Below the pieces are notes generated by a model that was not told the DNA's origin, did no database searches, and saw nothing but the letters and a program-made list of their open reading frames with translations. A stretch of DNA of 64,000 nt, taken from assembly GCA_963720645.1 (NCBI GenBank), contig CAVRFX010000016.1, positions 372,001 through 436,000 on the forward strand, written 5' to 3'. The stretch comes from RYN-230 sp963720645. Lineage in GTDB: Bacteria > Actinomycetota > Actinomycetes > Streptosporangiales > Streptosporangiaceae. Shown here piece after piece: positions 18,610-28,011 of the stretch (position 1 is the stretch's first letter; every line of letters starts with the position of its first letter). A program made the translations under genes and the position numbers.

Positions 18610-20127
18610 GTGCGGGGTGCGCGGCCAGGCAGGGTGATCGTGGTCGGGGCGGGACCCACGGGGCTGGTGCTGGCGGCCGAACTGGCTCTCGCCGGGGTGC
18701 CCTGCCTGGTCCTGGAGCGGCGCGGCGGGCTGCGCGCGGAATCACGGGCCATCTGCCTGCACGCCCGGAGCATGGAGGTCCTCGACATGCGCGGGCAGGC
18801 GGGCAGGTTCACCGAGGCCGGGCTGGCCGTCCCGTCGTTCCCGCTCGGGCCCAAGGGCGCCGTGATCAGCTTCGGCAGGCTGGATTCCGACTTTCCCTAC
18901 CTGCTGGACATGCCGCAGAGCCAGATCGAGACGCTGCTCGCCGCCCGGGCCATCGACCTGGGGGCCGAAATCCGGTGGTCAGCGGAGGTCGCCGCCATCG
19001 AGCAGGACGCGGATGAGGTGCGGGTCACGCTGGCGGGCGGCGGGGTCGAGCGGGCCGCGTACGTGGTCGGCTGCGACGGGATCCGCAGCTTCACCCGCCA
19101 GGCCGCCGGCCTCCCCTTCCCGGGTGCCCCCAACCCGGGGTCGGTACTCCTGGCCGACCTGTTCCTCGACGGGCTGCCCATGACCGACGCTTACGGCGAC
19201 CTGTCCGATCGCGGCATGCTGCTGATGTTCCCCTTCCGGGACGGCTCGTGCCGGCTGGTCCTGTACGACTACGCGCGGGCGGACGTGCCGGTGACCGAGC
19301 CGGTCAGCCTCGACGAGGTGCGGAGCAGCCTGGTCCGGATCACGGGCCAGGACTTCGGGCCCCGCGACATGGGCTGGTCCGCGCGGTACCGCAGCCAGAG
19401 CCGCCAGGCCCCGGCGTACCGGAAGGGGCGGATCTTCCTGGCCGGCGACGCGGCGCACACGCATTCGCCCGCAGGTGCGCAGGGGATGAACACCGGCCTC
19501 CAGGACGCGTTCAACCTGGGCTGGAAACTGGCCGCCGCCGTGGACGGCTGGGCGCCCGGCTGGCTGCTGGACACCTACGACGCGGAGCGCCATCCGGTAG
19601 GCGATGCGGTGCTGGCCCTGACCGGCCGGCAGTTCAGGCTGAACACGGCGCGTACCGCGCCCCGGCGGATGCTGCGCTGGGCCGCGCACCGGGTGGTCGC
19701 CCCGCTGCCCCCGGTCCAGGGACGGCTCGCCCGGGGGTATTCGGGGCTGGCGGTCCGGTACCCGGCCCCCGCCGCGGCCAGCCGCCCGGCCGGCCTGGGC
19801 ACTGTCCACCCCCTGGCCGGGGCACGGCTGCCGCGCGGCCGGCTGACCGGGACGGACGGGAGCACCACCCGCCTGTACGAGTGGTTCCACGAGGGACACT
19901 TTGTGCTGCTCGAGGCGGAGGGTGCGGAGGGAAACGCCGAGGCGGGGGACGGCTGGCCGGACCAGGTCCGCCAGGTCCGGTACGCCCGTTGCGAGGGGAC
20001 ACGCCTGCCCGCCGCCGCGTTAGTCAGGCCGGACGGCTACCTGGCCTGGGCCTCCGACGATCGGGACCCCCGGTCCCGGGCCCGGGCCGCCCGCGCCGCG
20101 GTCCGCTGGTGGTGCGGTCCTGGCTGA
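18610..20127 (+). CDS. FAD-dependent aromatic monooxygenase (PHBH-like, group A)
   Basis: Flavoprotein hydroxylase of 505 residues. Motifs in order: GxGxxG nucleotide fold VIVVGAGPTGLVLAAELALA (residues 9-28), the DG motif YVVGCDGIRSFTRQ, and the second FAD motif GRIFLAGDAAHTHSPAGAQG followed by MNTGLQDAFNLGWKLAA. The C-terminal thioredoxin-like region is shortened. Homologous enzymes hydroxylate phenols or polyketides with NAD(P)H; the substrate is unknown here. GTG 18610 is preceded by tagggagaacac. It stands alone, with no polyketide genes nearby, which argues for catabolic use or detoxification. Confidence 0.87.
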   Translation: MRGARPGRVIVVGAGPTGLVLAAELALAGVPCLVLERRGGLRAESRAICLHARSMEVLDMRGQAGRFTEAGLAVPSFPLGPKGAVISFGRLDSDFPYLLDMPQSQIETLLAARAIDLGAEIRWSAEVAAIEQDADEVRVTLAGGGVERAAYVVGCDGIRSFTRQAAGLPFPGAPNPGSVLLADLFLDGLPMTDAYGDLSDRGMLLMFPFRDGSCRLVLYDYARADVPVTEPVSLDEVRSSLVRITGQDFGPRDMGWSARYRSQSRQAPAYRKGRIFLAGDAAHTHSPAGAQGMNTGLQDAFNLGWKLAAAVDGWAPGWLLDTYDAERHPVGDAVLALTGRQFRLNTARTAPRRMLRWAAHRVVAPLPPVQGRLARGYSGLAVRYPAPAAASRPAGLGTVHPLAGARLPRGRLTGTDGSTTRLYEWFHEGHFVLLEAEGAEGNAEAGDGWPDQVRQVRYARCEGTRLPAAALVRPDGYLAWASDDRDPRSRARAARAAVRWWCGPG

Positions 20128-20219
20128 GCGGTTCCAGCTGGGCGGTTCCAGCCGGGCGGTTCCGCGCCGTATCATCACGCGCGGCTCATTCACCGCCGCG
20201 GCCACCATGAGGAGAGCCC

Positions 20220-21155
20220 ATGCCGCAGCCCCCGAGGATCACCGTGCTCGGCAGCCTCAACATGGACATCTCGGTCACCGTGCCCCATCTGGCCGGGCCC
20301 GGGGAAACCGTGCTCGGCTCCGCCGCCCGGCTGCAGCCCGGCGGCAAGGGCGCCAACCAGGCCGTGGCCGCCGCCCGGCTGGGTGCCTCGGTCCGGATGG
20401 CCGGATGCTGCGGCGACGATGACTTCGGCCGCACCCTCCGGTCGGCTCTGGCGGACGCGGGGATCGACGTCAGCGCGGTCCGCGTCCTGGCCGGGGTGGC
20501 GTCCGGGATCGCCCTCATCACCGTAGACGCGGACGGCGAGAACTCGATCACGGTCGCGCCGGGGGCGAACGGGCTGGCCGGGCCGCCGGAGGCCGCCGCG
20601 TCAGCGGCCCCGCCCTGCGACGCCCTCATCCTGTCGGCGGAGATCCCGGTTCCGGTCCTGGCCGCCGCCCTCGACCGGGCGCGCACCGCGCACGTCATGA
20701 CGGTGCTGAACCTGGCGCCCGCCCCGGCGGACGCCTCCGCGCTGCTGGCGGCGGGGGTGGACTGGCTGATCGTCAACGCCCCGGAAGCGGGGGCGATCCT
20801 GGGCCGGGCCGTGACCGACCCCGCCAGCGCCCAGGCCGCAGCGGCCGACATGGCCCGGGAGGGCGCGGGTCATGTGGTCATCACGCTGGGGCGGGACGGG
20901 GCGGTCCTGGCCGGACCGGACGCCAAGCTCGCCGTGCCCGGCTTCAGCGTGCCCAGCCTGGACAGCGTGGGCGCCGGTGACGCCTTCGTCGCCGCCCTGG
21001 GGGTGGCGGTGGCGTCGGGAGTGCTGCCGCCTGAGGCGGTGCGGCTCGCCTGCGCGGTCGCCGCCACGGCGGTGACCAGGCCAGGAGCCCAGGACGGGTT
21101 GCCTGCCGGTGCGGATGTGCTGGCCGTCACGGGTGTGCGCTGGCCTCTCGGCTGA
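20220..21155 (+). CDS. rbsK: Ribokinase-like sugar kinase (PfkB family)
   Basis: 311-residue PfkB-family kinase, phosphorylating ribose or a related sugar with ATP. N-terminal substrate signature GSLNMDISVTV, then the first PfkB signature GGKGANQAVAAARLGA, the anion-hole/catalytic signature DSVGAGDAFVAALGV with Asp as base, and NAPEAGAILGR. ATG 20220 follows tgaggagagccc. No transporter or regulator of a ribose system is adjacent, so nucleoside salvage is an alternative role. A strong hairpin lies 20 bp past the stop. Confidence 0.85.
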   Translation: MPQPPRITVLGSLNMDISVTVPHLAGPGETVLGSAARLQPGGKGANQAVAAARLGASVRMAGCCGDDDFGRTLRSALADAGIDVSAVRVLAGVASGIALITVDADGENSITVAPGANGLAGPPEAAASAAPPCDALILSAEIPVPVLAAALDRARTAHVMTVLNLAPAPADASALLAAGVDWLIVNAPEAGAILGRAVTDPASAQAAAADMAREGAGHVVITLGRDGAVLAGPDAKLAVPGFSVPSLDSVGAGDAFVAALGVAVASGVLPPEAVRLACAVAATAVTRPGAQDGLPAGADVLAVTGVRWPLG

Positions 21156-21174
21156 CCGGCCGGAGCCCGATGAC

Positions 21175-21215
21175 AGCGCTGAGGCCCGCGGAGTGTCTCC
21201 GCGGGCCTCAGCGCT
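21175..21215 (+). terminator. Perfect 19-bp hairpin after the ribokinase gene
   Basis: The arms agcgctgaggcccgcggag (21175-21193) and its exact complement (21197-21215) are separated by tgt. There is no T-tract, as is common for actinobacterial terminators. Confidence 0.85.
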
Positions 21216-21559
21216 TAGGCGCTGGTGTGCCGGTCGCCTCTCGGCGAGTGGCACAACGCGGCTCCAGCCGGACGGTATTCCGCGAAGGCGGATGAGTTGC
21301 GGCCCGGGGGACACGAACACACCAGCGATGGTTATGAACGCGGGCCCCCGGCCGGCTATTCCACCGGGCCCAGGATTTTCTGCCGGACCGATTCTCCGTC
21401 CGCGGTCCGCGGTCCCGCGGCCCGGGTCCGCGGCCCGGCTTTCCGGGGCCCGCGGTCCCGAGTCCCGCCGTTCCGGCCCTCAGCGGCCCCAGCCGTCGTC
21501 GCCCCGCCACCCGGGCCGCTTTTCCGGCCGCGTGCGCCTGGCGCTGGCAGGATGGACCA
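21216..21559. repeat. Gene-free GC-rich stretch with short ccgcggtccc-type repeats
   Basis: Between the terminator and the next gene no coding frame is supported. From about 21400 to 21480 the sequence is built of shuffled copies of ccgcggtccc, gcggcccggg and tccgcggcccgg, giving many overlapping inverted and direct repeats. Confidence 0.5.
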
Positions 21560-22258
21560 GTGACTGAGCTTGATCATGCTGCCGTGCTGGATGCCCTCGA
21601 GGCCGGATACGGGCAGATCACCGCCCTCGTGACCGGCCTGGGTGAGGCCGAGCTCATGCAGCCGAGCGGCTGCGCCGGCTGGGCCGTGACCGATGTCCTG
21701 TACCACCAGCTGCTCGACGCCCAGCGGGCGCTCGTGGCGTTTGCGACCCCGGTCACGGAGCCGCCCGACCGGGACGACGTGACGTACTGGACCGCGTTCG
21801 CGCCGCGGTCTGGGGAGGCCGGGGCCCGGGCCCGGGCCGGGGCGGCGGCGCACGCCCGGTTCGTCCGCGTGGCGGCCTCCGCCTACCCCCCGGGGACCCT
21901 CCCCCAGGTGTGGTCCGAGACGGCGGCGGCGGTCTGCCGGACGGCGCGGGCCTGCGGCGCCGCGGCGATCGCCACGCAGGGATACGTGCTGCGGCCGATG
22001 GACTTCGCCGCCACCCTCGCCGTGGAGACCGCGGTGCACTACCTCGACCTCACGGCGAACCTGGCATCCGCCCCGCCGCCCGCCCCGGCTCCGCTGGCCC
22101 TGGTCCGGCGGGTGCTGGACGGCCTGGCCGGCGGCCCCCTGCCCGCCAGCTGGGACGACGTCGGCGCCGCGGTCAAGGGCACCGGGCGGGTCCCGCTCAC
22201 GGACGAGGACCGGGCCTGGCTGGGCCCCGTGGCGGACCGCGTCCCGCTGTTCACGTGA
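21560..22258 (+). CDS. Maleylpyruvate isomerase N-terminal/DinB-fold protein (mycothiol-dependent family)
   Basis: 232-residue protein of the DinB/MDMPI family found throughout mycothiol-producing actinobacteria. The N-terminal four-helix bundle carries SGCAGWAVTDVLYHQLLDAQ, where the tryptophan-containing loop and the following His form the metal site, and ETAVHYLDLTANL supplies the second His. Family members are mycothiol S-transferases or isomerases; the substrate is not predictable. GTG start at 21560. No gene of aromatic degradation is adjacent apart from the FAD monooxygenase 1.4 kb upstream. Confidence 0.72.
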   Translation: MTELDHAAVLDALEAGYGQITALVTGLGEAELMQPSGCAGWAVTDVLYHQLLDAQRALVAFATPVTEPPDRDDVTYWTAFAPRSGEAGARARAGAAAHARFVRVAASAYPPGTLPQVWSETAAAVCRTARACGAAAIATQGYVLRPMDFAATLAVETAVHYLDLTANLASAPPPAPAPLALVRRVLDGLAGGPLPASWDDVGAAVKGTGRVPLTDEDRAWLGPVADRVPLFT

Positions 22259-22333
22259 CACCGCCGGCCGGCACGAGCCGTCCGCAGGTCTAGTGTGTGA
22301 AGTCATCAACCGGGGTGATTTGAGGAGCTGCGG

Positions 22334-22576
22334 GTGCCTGGGGACGCCTCCCTGATCGGCAGTATCGGCGTCCTGGCGATCGCGACGCGCGGGCAGGCGG
22401 GGCCAGGTGAGGTGCTGCTCAAGATCCGGGGCGGGACGGAGGCCTACATCGCCTGGTCGGCCGAGCCGATCGCCAGGGGCCAGACCGTGCTCGTCATCGA
22501 ATCGCGCGGCCACCGCAACGTCGATGTCAGCGCGTGGAACGACCCGTTTGACCTGGAAATCGACAAGCTGAGATAA
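22334..22576 (+). CDS. Small NfeD-like (OB-fold) protein
   Basis: 80-residue protein MPGDASLIGSIGVLAIATRG... with a beta-rich pattern (GEVLLKIRGGTEAYIAWS, IARGQTVLVIESRGHRNVDV) matching the soluble C-terminal OB domain of NfeD proteins. GTG 22334 follows gaggagctgcgg. In many bacteria NfeD-type proteins are encoded next to flotillin/SPFH proteins; here the flotillin gene lies 5.4 kb downstream on the same strand. Either the pair was split by an insertion or the gene acts alone. Confidence 0.6.
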   Translation: MPGDASLIGSIGVLAIATRGQAGPGEVLLKIRGGTEAYIAWSAEPIARGQTVLVIESRGHRNVDVSAWNDPFDLEIDKLR

Positions 22577-22766
22577 CTGCCCGGGTTTCAACGCCTGATG
22601 CCCTGGACCGATTTCGCCCGGATGGCGCCACTGCGCCGGTGTGCAGGCAGGTGGACGCGCAGCGTGAGTGCCCGGTGGCTGAAATTGTAGATGAGCTCGA
22701 TAGCCGTGATCCGGGCTATCGGCGTGCCGAGGGGCGAATCTGGGCAATAGTCGCCATAATTCCACT

Positions 22767-23470
22767 GTGAATCGTGGTGGGCAGGCTAGGGCGGAGCCTT
22801 ACTGGCAGCGACGGGTTCTCCTGCTCGCGGGTGTCATTGCCGTTATCGGCATATTTGTGTGGAGTTGCTCACCGCAAGATCCTGCCCAGAAGCCGCCCCG
22901 GCAGGCGGCAGCCGCCGCGACGTCGAGCGCGGCTCAGCCGACCGCGTCCGGGGCGGCGCCGGTGCGCGCAGCGGCTTCGCCGGAGCAGACGTCTAAGCCA
23001 CGGCAGACGTCTAAGCCACGGCAGACGTCTAAGCCACGGCAGACCGGGAAAAAGCGCGCGGGCGTGCGCGCACATTCCCACGGCAGCGGCTGCGCGCCCG
23101 GCGACGTGGTCATCACCCTCCTTGAGAGCCAGCAGACCTATCAGCAGCCGCGGAGCCACGGTTCACGATCTATGTGGTTAACACGGGCGGGCGGACATGC
23201 CCCTTTGATGCTGGCCCTCGATCCCTCAGGCTGGTGGTCGAGTCCGGCCCGGTGCACGAATGGAGCCCGGCGGACTGCGTGCACCACTCCAATTCGGACA
23301 TCATCCGGCTAGCGCAGGGCGTGCCATTTACGAAGCATGTTTCATGGAATCGCATACGTTCTGCTCCGGGCTGCCCGTCCCCAGGGCAGGCCGCGCTGCC
23401 AGGGACTTACACGGCCACCGCCACCTATGGTGCCGTCCGCAGTCAGACAGCTGTGTTCTTGCTGCGTTAG
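22767..23470 (+). CDS. Membrane-anchored exported protein of unknown function (one frameshift)
   Basis: Begins with a basic head and one membrane helix (VLLLAGVIAVIGIFVWSC), followed by a low-complexity Ala/Ser/Pro/Lys linker with three SKPRQT repeats and a beta-rich extracellular domain. The frame changes near 23145; the second frame gives FTIYVVNTGGRTCPFDAG, WSPADCVHHSNSD and SWNRIRSAPGCPSPGQ, ending GTYTATATYGAVRSQTAVF. Similar actinobacterial proteins have this anchored Ig-like shape with paired cysteines; function unknown. Ends about 140 bp from the convergent DUF1906 gene. Confidence 0.65.
22986..23039 (+). repeat. Three perfect 18-bp tandem repeats
   Basis: cagacgtctaagccacgg occurs three times in exact tandem (22986-23003, 23004-23021, 23022-23039), encoding the linker repeats QTSKPR. 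A fourth partial copy follows. Confidence 0.95.
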
Positions 23471-23611
23471 CAGCGCTACCAGATCCCTTGGCCGGTCAGC
23501 CTCGCCGCAAAGCGAGCCCGGCAACAACGCTTGATGCGACGTCAGAGCGCCGCCGCGATACTACGGCGGTAGCTGCCGGTCGTCCGGCGCGCACGCTGCC
23601 GGGTCAATTCC

Positions 23612-26242
23612 TCAGCAGCGTGGTGCGGGCCCGCTATAAGTAGTCTTGCTCGGGGTGGTCAGGTAATAGTCGGTCACCCAGCGATTGTCCGCGAGTTTGT
23701 CCCATACCCGGGTCTTCTTGACCGCGGATCCCGCCTTTTGGCAAACCACCCAGGCGAGGGCGCCGTCCGGCAGTTGGCCTGCGACCGGGAACGACTGGCC
23801 TGCCCCGTCTCGCTCATTGACGCTGGGGGAGGCGGTCACCTGGTAGGGATAGCCGCAGCGGGGGAGGGGCGCGCTATAACCAGTCTGGGACGGGGTACTG
23901 ACGTAGGAGTCGGTGACGTAGGTCCCGTCCGCGAGTTTGTCCCACACGCTGGTACCTGCGACCGCAGAGCCGGCCGCCTGGCAGACGACCGGCATCGTGG
24001 AGCCGGGGCCGTAGGTCCTGGCGATCGCGTGCGAGGTGGATGGGCCGGTGCGTGCGTTGAGCCCGGCCCGGCTGGTTACCTTGTAGCCATAGGCAAGGGT
24101 GGCAGCGGGCGCGTTGACGTTGTCGCTGTCAATGTTGATCGTGGCGCCGCCGTAGGTCTCCCGGTGCGGGCCGCGGTATTGCCTGGCCCGCTGGCGAAAC
24201 GCCCACTTGCTGCCGGAAATGCCCGCCCACCCCGTCAGCGACGGATTCTTGCCTCCGCTGACCCATAGCGCGTCTGGACGGGTAACGGACTTCCAGGTGT
24301 AGGCACGCGACAGGTCCTGAGCGCCAGAGCTGCGATTCACATAAATCCCGGCCAGGAATCCGAGCCGGTGCAGCTCGCTGGTCCACGCCGATATGAACGT
24401 GAAGACGGCCTTACTGCAAGAGGCATTGGCTGTCGAGTAGTTCCCAATGTAGTCGTAGAAGGCGCTACCGTGACGTATGCCGAGGGCTTTCCCCTTCGCG
24501 GCTGCGCCATCCGCAGCAGCCGTGCCCTCACTCGCCGCCACGGAACGACTGATCTTCTGAGGAGCGGTCTTGACCCCTCTGACCTGCTCGTTCTTTCGGA
24601 AGCACTGAGGCTGCCTGCCCACATAGATTGGCAGCAGCCGCCATTTCTGTGCTGACACCGCGGTGACCCAGTTCGCGGTCAGACGGGGCTGGCCGCAGGC
24701 GAGATTGACCCCGCCGATGTACACGCCGATGGCGTGGTACGGCGACCTGCCCCACGCCTTGATCGCTTTCAGTGACGGTGCGGAACAGGCATCGAACGCC
24801 TGCCCCTTGTACCAGGTCGCGGAAGCCCCGGCGGGGTAGGTGGCCGTGACCGGCGACGGCGACGGGCTCCCAGGTTGCAAGACATCCAGGTAATCCTGGT
24901 CGATCGCGATTGTGGCACCGCCATGGGTCTGCGTAAGATTGCCGTTGTATTGACGTACGCGATGGTGATGGGACCATTTGCCATGGCGGAGCACAGGATC
25001 GTACGTGCTGGCCTCGCCGTTCCACAGCGCATCGAAGATGACGTCTGGCAGGGCATACTTGCCGCTGCCGTACTGGTGAGCCAGGTCGGTGACTCCGGAT
25101 GACGAGCTGCTGTAGACCCCGGACGTGTACCCCTGCGCATGCAGCGTCGTGGTCCAGGCCGAAAGGAATAGCAGGGCACGCCCGGTCTGCCTGGGTTTAT
25201 AACCCTCCATGTCGTAGTAGAGCGGCGTTCCTGGCCCGAAGCCGAGCCGTTTGGCCTGCAGTACCGCATCTGCCGCCGCCCTGGCTCCCTGGCGAGCAGC
25301 CGACGCACTCACCTCACCAAAGGCTGCCTGCGGTCCGACGTACATCGGAATGAAATGCCAGCCCGCCGCAGCCTCGTCGCTGAGCCAGGACGGGGTCAGG
25401 TTGGGCTGCGCGCACGCTAGATCCGAGCCGCCGATGTAGATCCCGACTGCCCGGTAGCGCGAATGGCGCCAGGCCTGCATTGCGGCTTCGCTGGGCGCAG
25501 CGCAGGTGTCGAAGCCGCGCCCTTGGTAGTTCGTGGCGCTCGCTGGTAGCTGCGCCCTGGCCGCCCGCTGGACATCAAGCGGTTCCTGCCCGATTCCTGA
25601 GGTCTGCGCGGCCGCCGCCGGGCGATCGGGGCGGGCTGCAGCCGTGCCGGACGGGACCGTCACCGGAGGCGGCAGCCCCGCGCTCGCCAGGATCTGGTCG
25701 ATCTCGGCCGGGTGGGAATCGAAGGTGGCCGTAACGTGAACCCCCCTCGCGATGACTGTGACCCGCCTGGTCACTTCGTTCGTGACGGAGACCGGCGCCG
25801 CATGGCGTGAGATAGGCTGGACGAGCATTGCTTCGGTGGTCCCGACCACCAGACTGGGACACCCCTGATTACGTGAGACCGTGCCTAGGTAGACCGCGTG
25901 ACGGTCGAAACGGACGCAGGTCCCCCGGTGATGATCGAGGTCGATCACCGCCCAGCCGCGAGGAACCTCGAACGAATACCCGAGATACGTCACCCGCTGG
26001 TGCACGCGATGCGCCACAGCCGCAGCTGCAGCCCCCGGGGCAATTGCCGGAAGCAGCAGCCCCGCCATGACCATGCCAGCAGAGCCTGCAATCGCCATCC
26101 CCGCGGCGACGGGGTGCCTCGCTTCCGGGAAGCCATGCCGCACGCGGGCGGGCTCGGCTGGCCGCCGGTCCGCTGCCTCCGCCAGCCTGCTAGCTGGACC
26201 TCTAGCTGAGTGCGTCGGGTCGCTCCTGCGGCTCGAAAACAC
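23612..26242 (-). CDS. Large secreted protein: two DUF1906 glycoside-hydrolase-like domains and two C-terminal SH3-like repeats
   Basis: 876-residue exported protein. After a basic N-terminus a hydrophobic signal (about residues 47-70, MAIAGSAGMVMAGLLLPAIA) precedes an uncharacterised beta-rich domain (residues 80-200). Two DUF1906 (Rv2525c-like) TIM-barrel domains follow, at about 240-455 (GRGFDTCAAPSEAAMQAW to TIAIDQDYLDV) and 485-715 (GQAFDACSAPSLKAIKAW to INIDSDNVN). Acidic residues (YYDMEGY, IDQDYLD) sit where catalytic carboxylates of GH25-like folds lie. Two SH3-like modules (GLNARTGPSTSHAIAR; SVNERDGAGQSFPVAG) probably bind cell wall. GTG 26242 has RBS gggggag. Likely role is cell-wall binding or hydrolysis. 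The frame is intact over 2.6 kb. Confidence 0.85.
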   Translation of the reverse strand: MFSSRRSDPTHSARGPASRLAEAADRRPAEPARVRHGFPEARHPVAAGMAIAGSAGMVMAGLLLPAIAPGAAAAAVAHRVHQRVTYLGYSFEVPRGWAVIDLDHHRGTCVRFDRHAVYLGTVSRNQGCPSLVVGTTEAMLVQPISRHAAPVSVTNEVTRRVTVIARGVHVTATFDSHPAEIDQILASAGLPPPVTVPSGTAAARPDRPAAAAQTSGIGQEPLDVQRAARAQLPASATNYQGRGFDTCAAPSEAAMQAWRHSRYRAVGIYIGGSDLACAQPNLTPSWLSDEAAAGWHFIPMYVGPQAAFGEVSASAARQGARAAADAVLQAKRLGFGPGTPLYYDMEGYKPRQTGRALLFLSAWTTTLHAQGYTSGVYSSSSSGVTDLAHQYGSGKYALPDVIFDALWNGEASTYDPVLRHGKWSHHHRVRQYNGNLTQTHGGATIAIDQDYLDVLQPGSPSPSPVTATYPAGASATWYKGQAFDACSAPSLKAIKAWGRSPYHAIGVYIGGVNLACGQPRLTANWVTAVSAQKWRLLPIYVGRQPQCFRKNEQVRGVKTAPQKISRSVAASEGTAAADGAAAKGKALGIRHGSAFYDYIGNYSTANASCSKAVFTFISAWTSELHRLGFLAGIYVNRSSGAQDLSRAYTWKSVTRPDALWVSGGKNPSLTGWAGISGSKWAFRQRARQYRGPHRETYGGATINIDSDNVNAPAATLAYGYKVTSRAGLNARTGPSTSHAIARTYGPGSTMPVVCQAAGSAVAGTSVWDKLADGTYVTDSYVSTPSQTGYSAPLPRCGYPYQVTASPSVNERDGAGQSFPVAGQLPDGALAWVVCQKAGSAVKKTRVWDKLADNRWVTDYYLTTPSKTTYSGPAPRC

Positions 26243-26653
26243 GTTTACTCCCCCGCGTCCGTGATGAGTGGCTTTCTTGCCTGTGAGTCAGCGCCCCGGC
26301 CTATATCTCGGGGGGACGTGCCGAACGGGAACGGCGCTATCCGGGAGTGCGCAGCGTGAGTGGCTCTGGTCAATACCCGATGCGGCTGTCATGATCACGA
26401 CGGTGAGCGTAGTTGTCCTGATACATCCGACACTTCACGACACGCGCAGGACTCCGGAATTCCTTAGATCTGGCCAATAGTCAGCTCAGCCGCGCTCCCG
26501 GCTTGGTCGTGGACGCTCGGATAGCCAACTGCCCGGGGCTGAATTCAGACGGACCTGTTGGTCATTTCGAATAAGTCAGCACCGCTCGGTTACTGATAGT
26601 GCTCGAAATGGCGCCTTTAGCGATCATGAGCCGATGGTCCAGCGGGCGGGGGC
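26243..26653. other. Intergenic region upstream of the DUF1906 gene
   Basis: About 410 bases between two leftward genes. It is AT-richer than the surroundings and must hold the promoter of the DUF1906 gene; no gene or strong repeat is seen. Confidence 0.4.
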
Positions 26654-27707
26654 TCAGGCCGCAGCGAGCCGGAACGACGAGCCGCTGCTGCCCGGCGCCC
26701 AGGCGCGGGGCATGGCGGCGGCCAGGGCATGCTGGGCCCGCCAGCCCGTGCAGTGCCCGGGCACGACCAGCCCGGGAGCCATCTGGGTGAGCGCGTTAAC
26801 GGTCTGGCCGATGATGGGCTCGAACGCGGGGCCGCTGAGATGCAGTCCACCGACCAGGGCGTGCAGGGCCGGGACGGCGGTGAGCCGCTGCGCGTGCCGC
26901 ACGATGTTGACCGCGCCGGCATGCCCGCAGCCGGTCAGCACCAGGAGGCCGCGTCCCCGCACATGGGCGACGAGGGCCTGATCGTTGACGACAAGAGGGT
27001 CGTGCCGCCACCTCGAGCCGGTCCACTCCTGGTGGGCAGGCGGCATGCCGCGTTCGAACTCCGTGGTCCGGTCGACCTCTCCGGTGATCAGGACGCAGCC
27101 GTCCACGAGCAGGGAGGGGTCCCGGCGCTCGATCACCGCGAAGCCTTCGCCCTCCAGGGCCCGCTTGCTCAGCGTGGGCAGTTCCTCCGGCTCGCGGCCG
27201 GGAACCGCCAGGCGCCGCCGCGTCCAGATCTTCGGGTGGATCACCATCGGCAGTGACCGCGGCCCGCGCGGCAGGCCAGCCCGGCCAGGCCCCCGGCGTG
27301 ATCGAAGTGGCCGTGGCTGAGGACCACCGCCTGGATCTGGGACAGGTCGGCGCCGAGCCGCCCGGCGTTGGTGATCATCGCGTCGGGGGAGAGCCCGGTG
27401 TCGAAAAGCAGCGTGGTCGCCGTGCTGCCGCGGCGCACGGTGACCAGCGCGGAAAATCCGTGCTCGGCCAGCAGCCCGACCGCCGTCAGCCCGTTCTCGA
27501 ACTGCGGGGCCTCGGCCACGCCGGCGCTGAGGGGTGCTCGCGTGCTGCGTTCATCGTTCGCCAGCAGCCCGTCGTACACGTTGTTGACCAGGGTGGTGAT
27601 CACGATCTCATCGACCGGCTCCAGGGCTATCGGGTTGACGGCCGGTCCGGTGGCGGCGCGCGGGACGGCCCTGGCGACCTGCCGCTATCCGGTGGCGAGT
27701 CACACAT
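26654..27707 (-). CDS. Metallo-beta-lactamase-fold hydrolase, DHPS-like subgroup (frameshifted)
   Basis: MBL-fold protein related to the dihydropterin phosphate synthase-like group. The metal motif is VLSHGHFDHAGGL; further ligands lie in VLTGCGHAGAVNI and VVPGHCTGW. The N-terminal half (ITTLVNNVYDGLLAN, TTLLFDTGLSPDAM) and the C-terminal half (MVIHPKIWTRRRLAVPGRE onward) are in different frames, with a shift near 27245. A further shift near 27640 would connect the conserved NPIALEPVDE leader to an ATG at 27707 preceded by tgaggagctcctg; otherwise the start is GTG 27603. Substrate unknown. Family members usually have the second His ligand in the same places as here. Confidence 0.75.
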
Positions 27708-28011
27708 CAGGAGCTCCTCAGCTTGCGCAGTCCTATCACGTCATGGATGCCCCGGTGCCTCGCCGCGACGTGTCGACCGTGACCGTGCGGGAGCCCGGCG
27801 AGGCCGGACCGGGGGGAGGCTGGGCGGTATGACAATGTGACGGGCAACCCGTCGCGCCAGTGAACCCGGTAGGCGTAACTTTGTCCAGCAGGGGACCGGA
27901 AAGCGCACCACTTTGACCTGGGGAAACTTTTTGCCAGACGGCGAGTGGGCTGAGCCGCTCAACCTCTTCCCGCAACCCTTACCGAACAGTGCTGTCTGAA
28001 GGAGTTCGATC
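27708..28011. other. Divergent promoter region between the MBL gene and the flotillin gene
   Basis: About 300 bases without a credible gene. cactttgacctggggaaac near 27910 offers a possible -35 (ttgacc), but no matching -10 is convincing. ctgaaggagttcgatc is the ribosome-binding site of the flotillin gene. Confidence 0.4.

Noticed and set aside
26268..26480. Small 70-codon frame upstream of the DUF1906 gene
   Set aside because: No ribosome-binding site, weak codon bias and no conserved feature.
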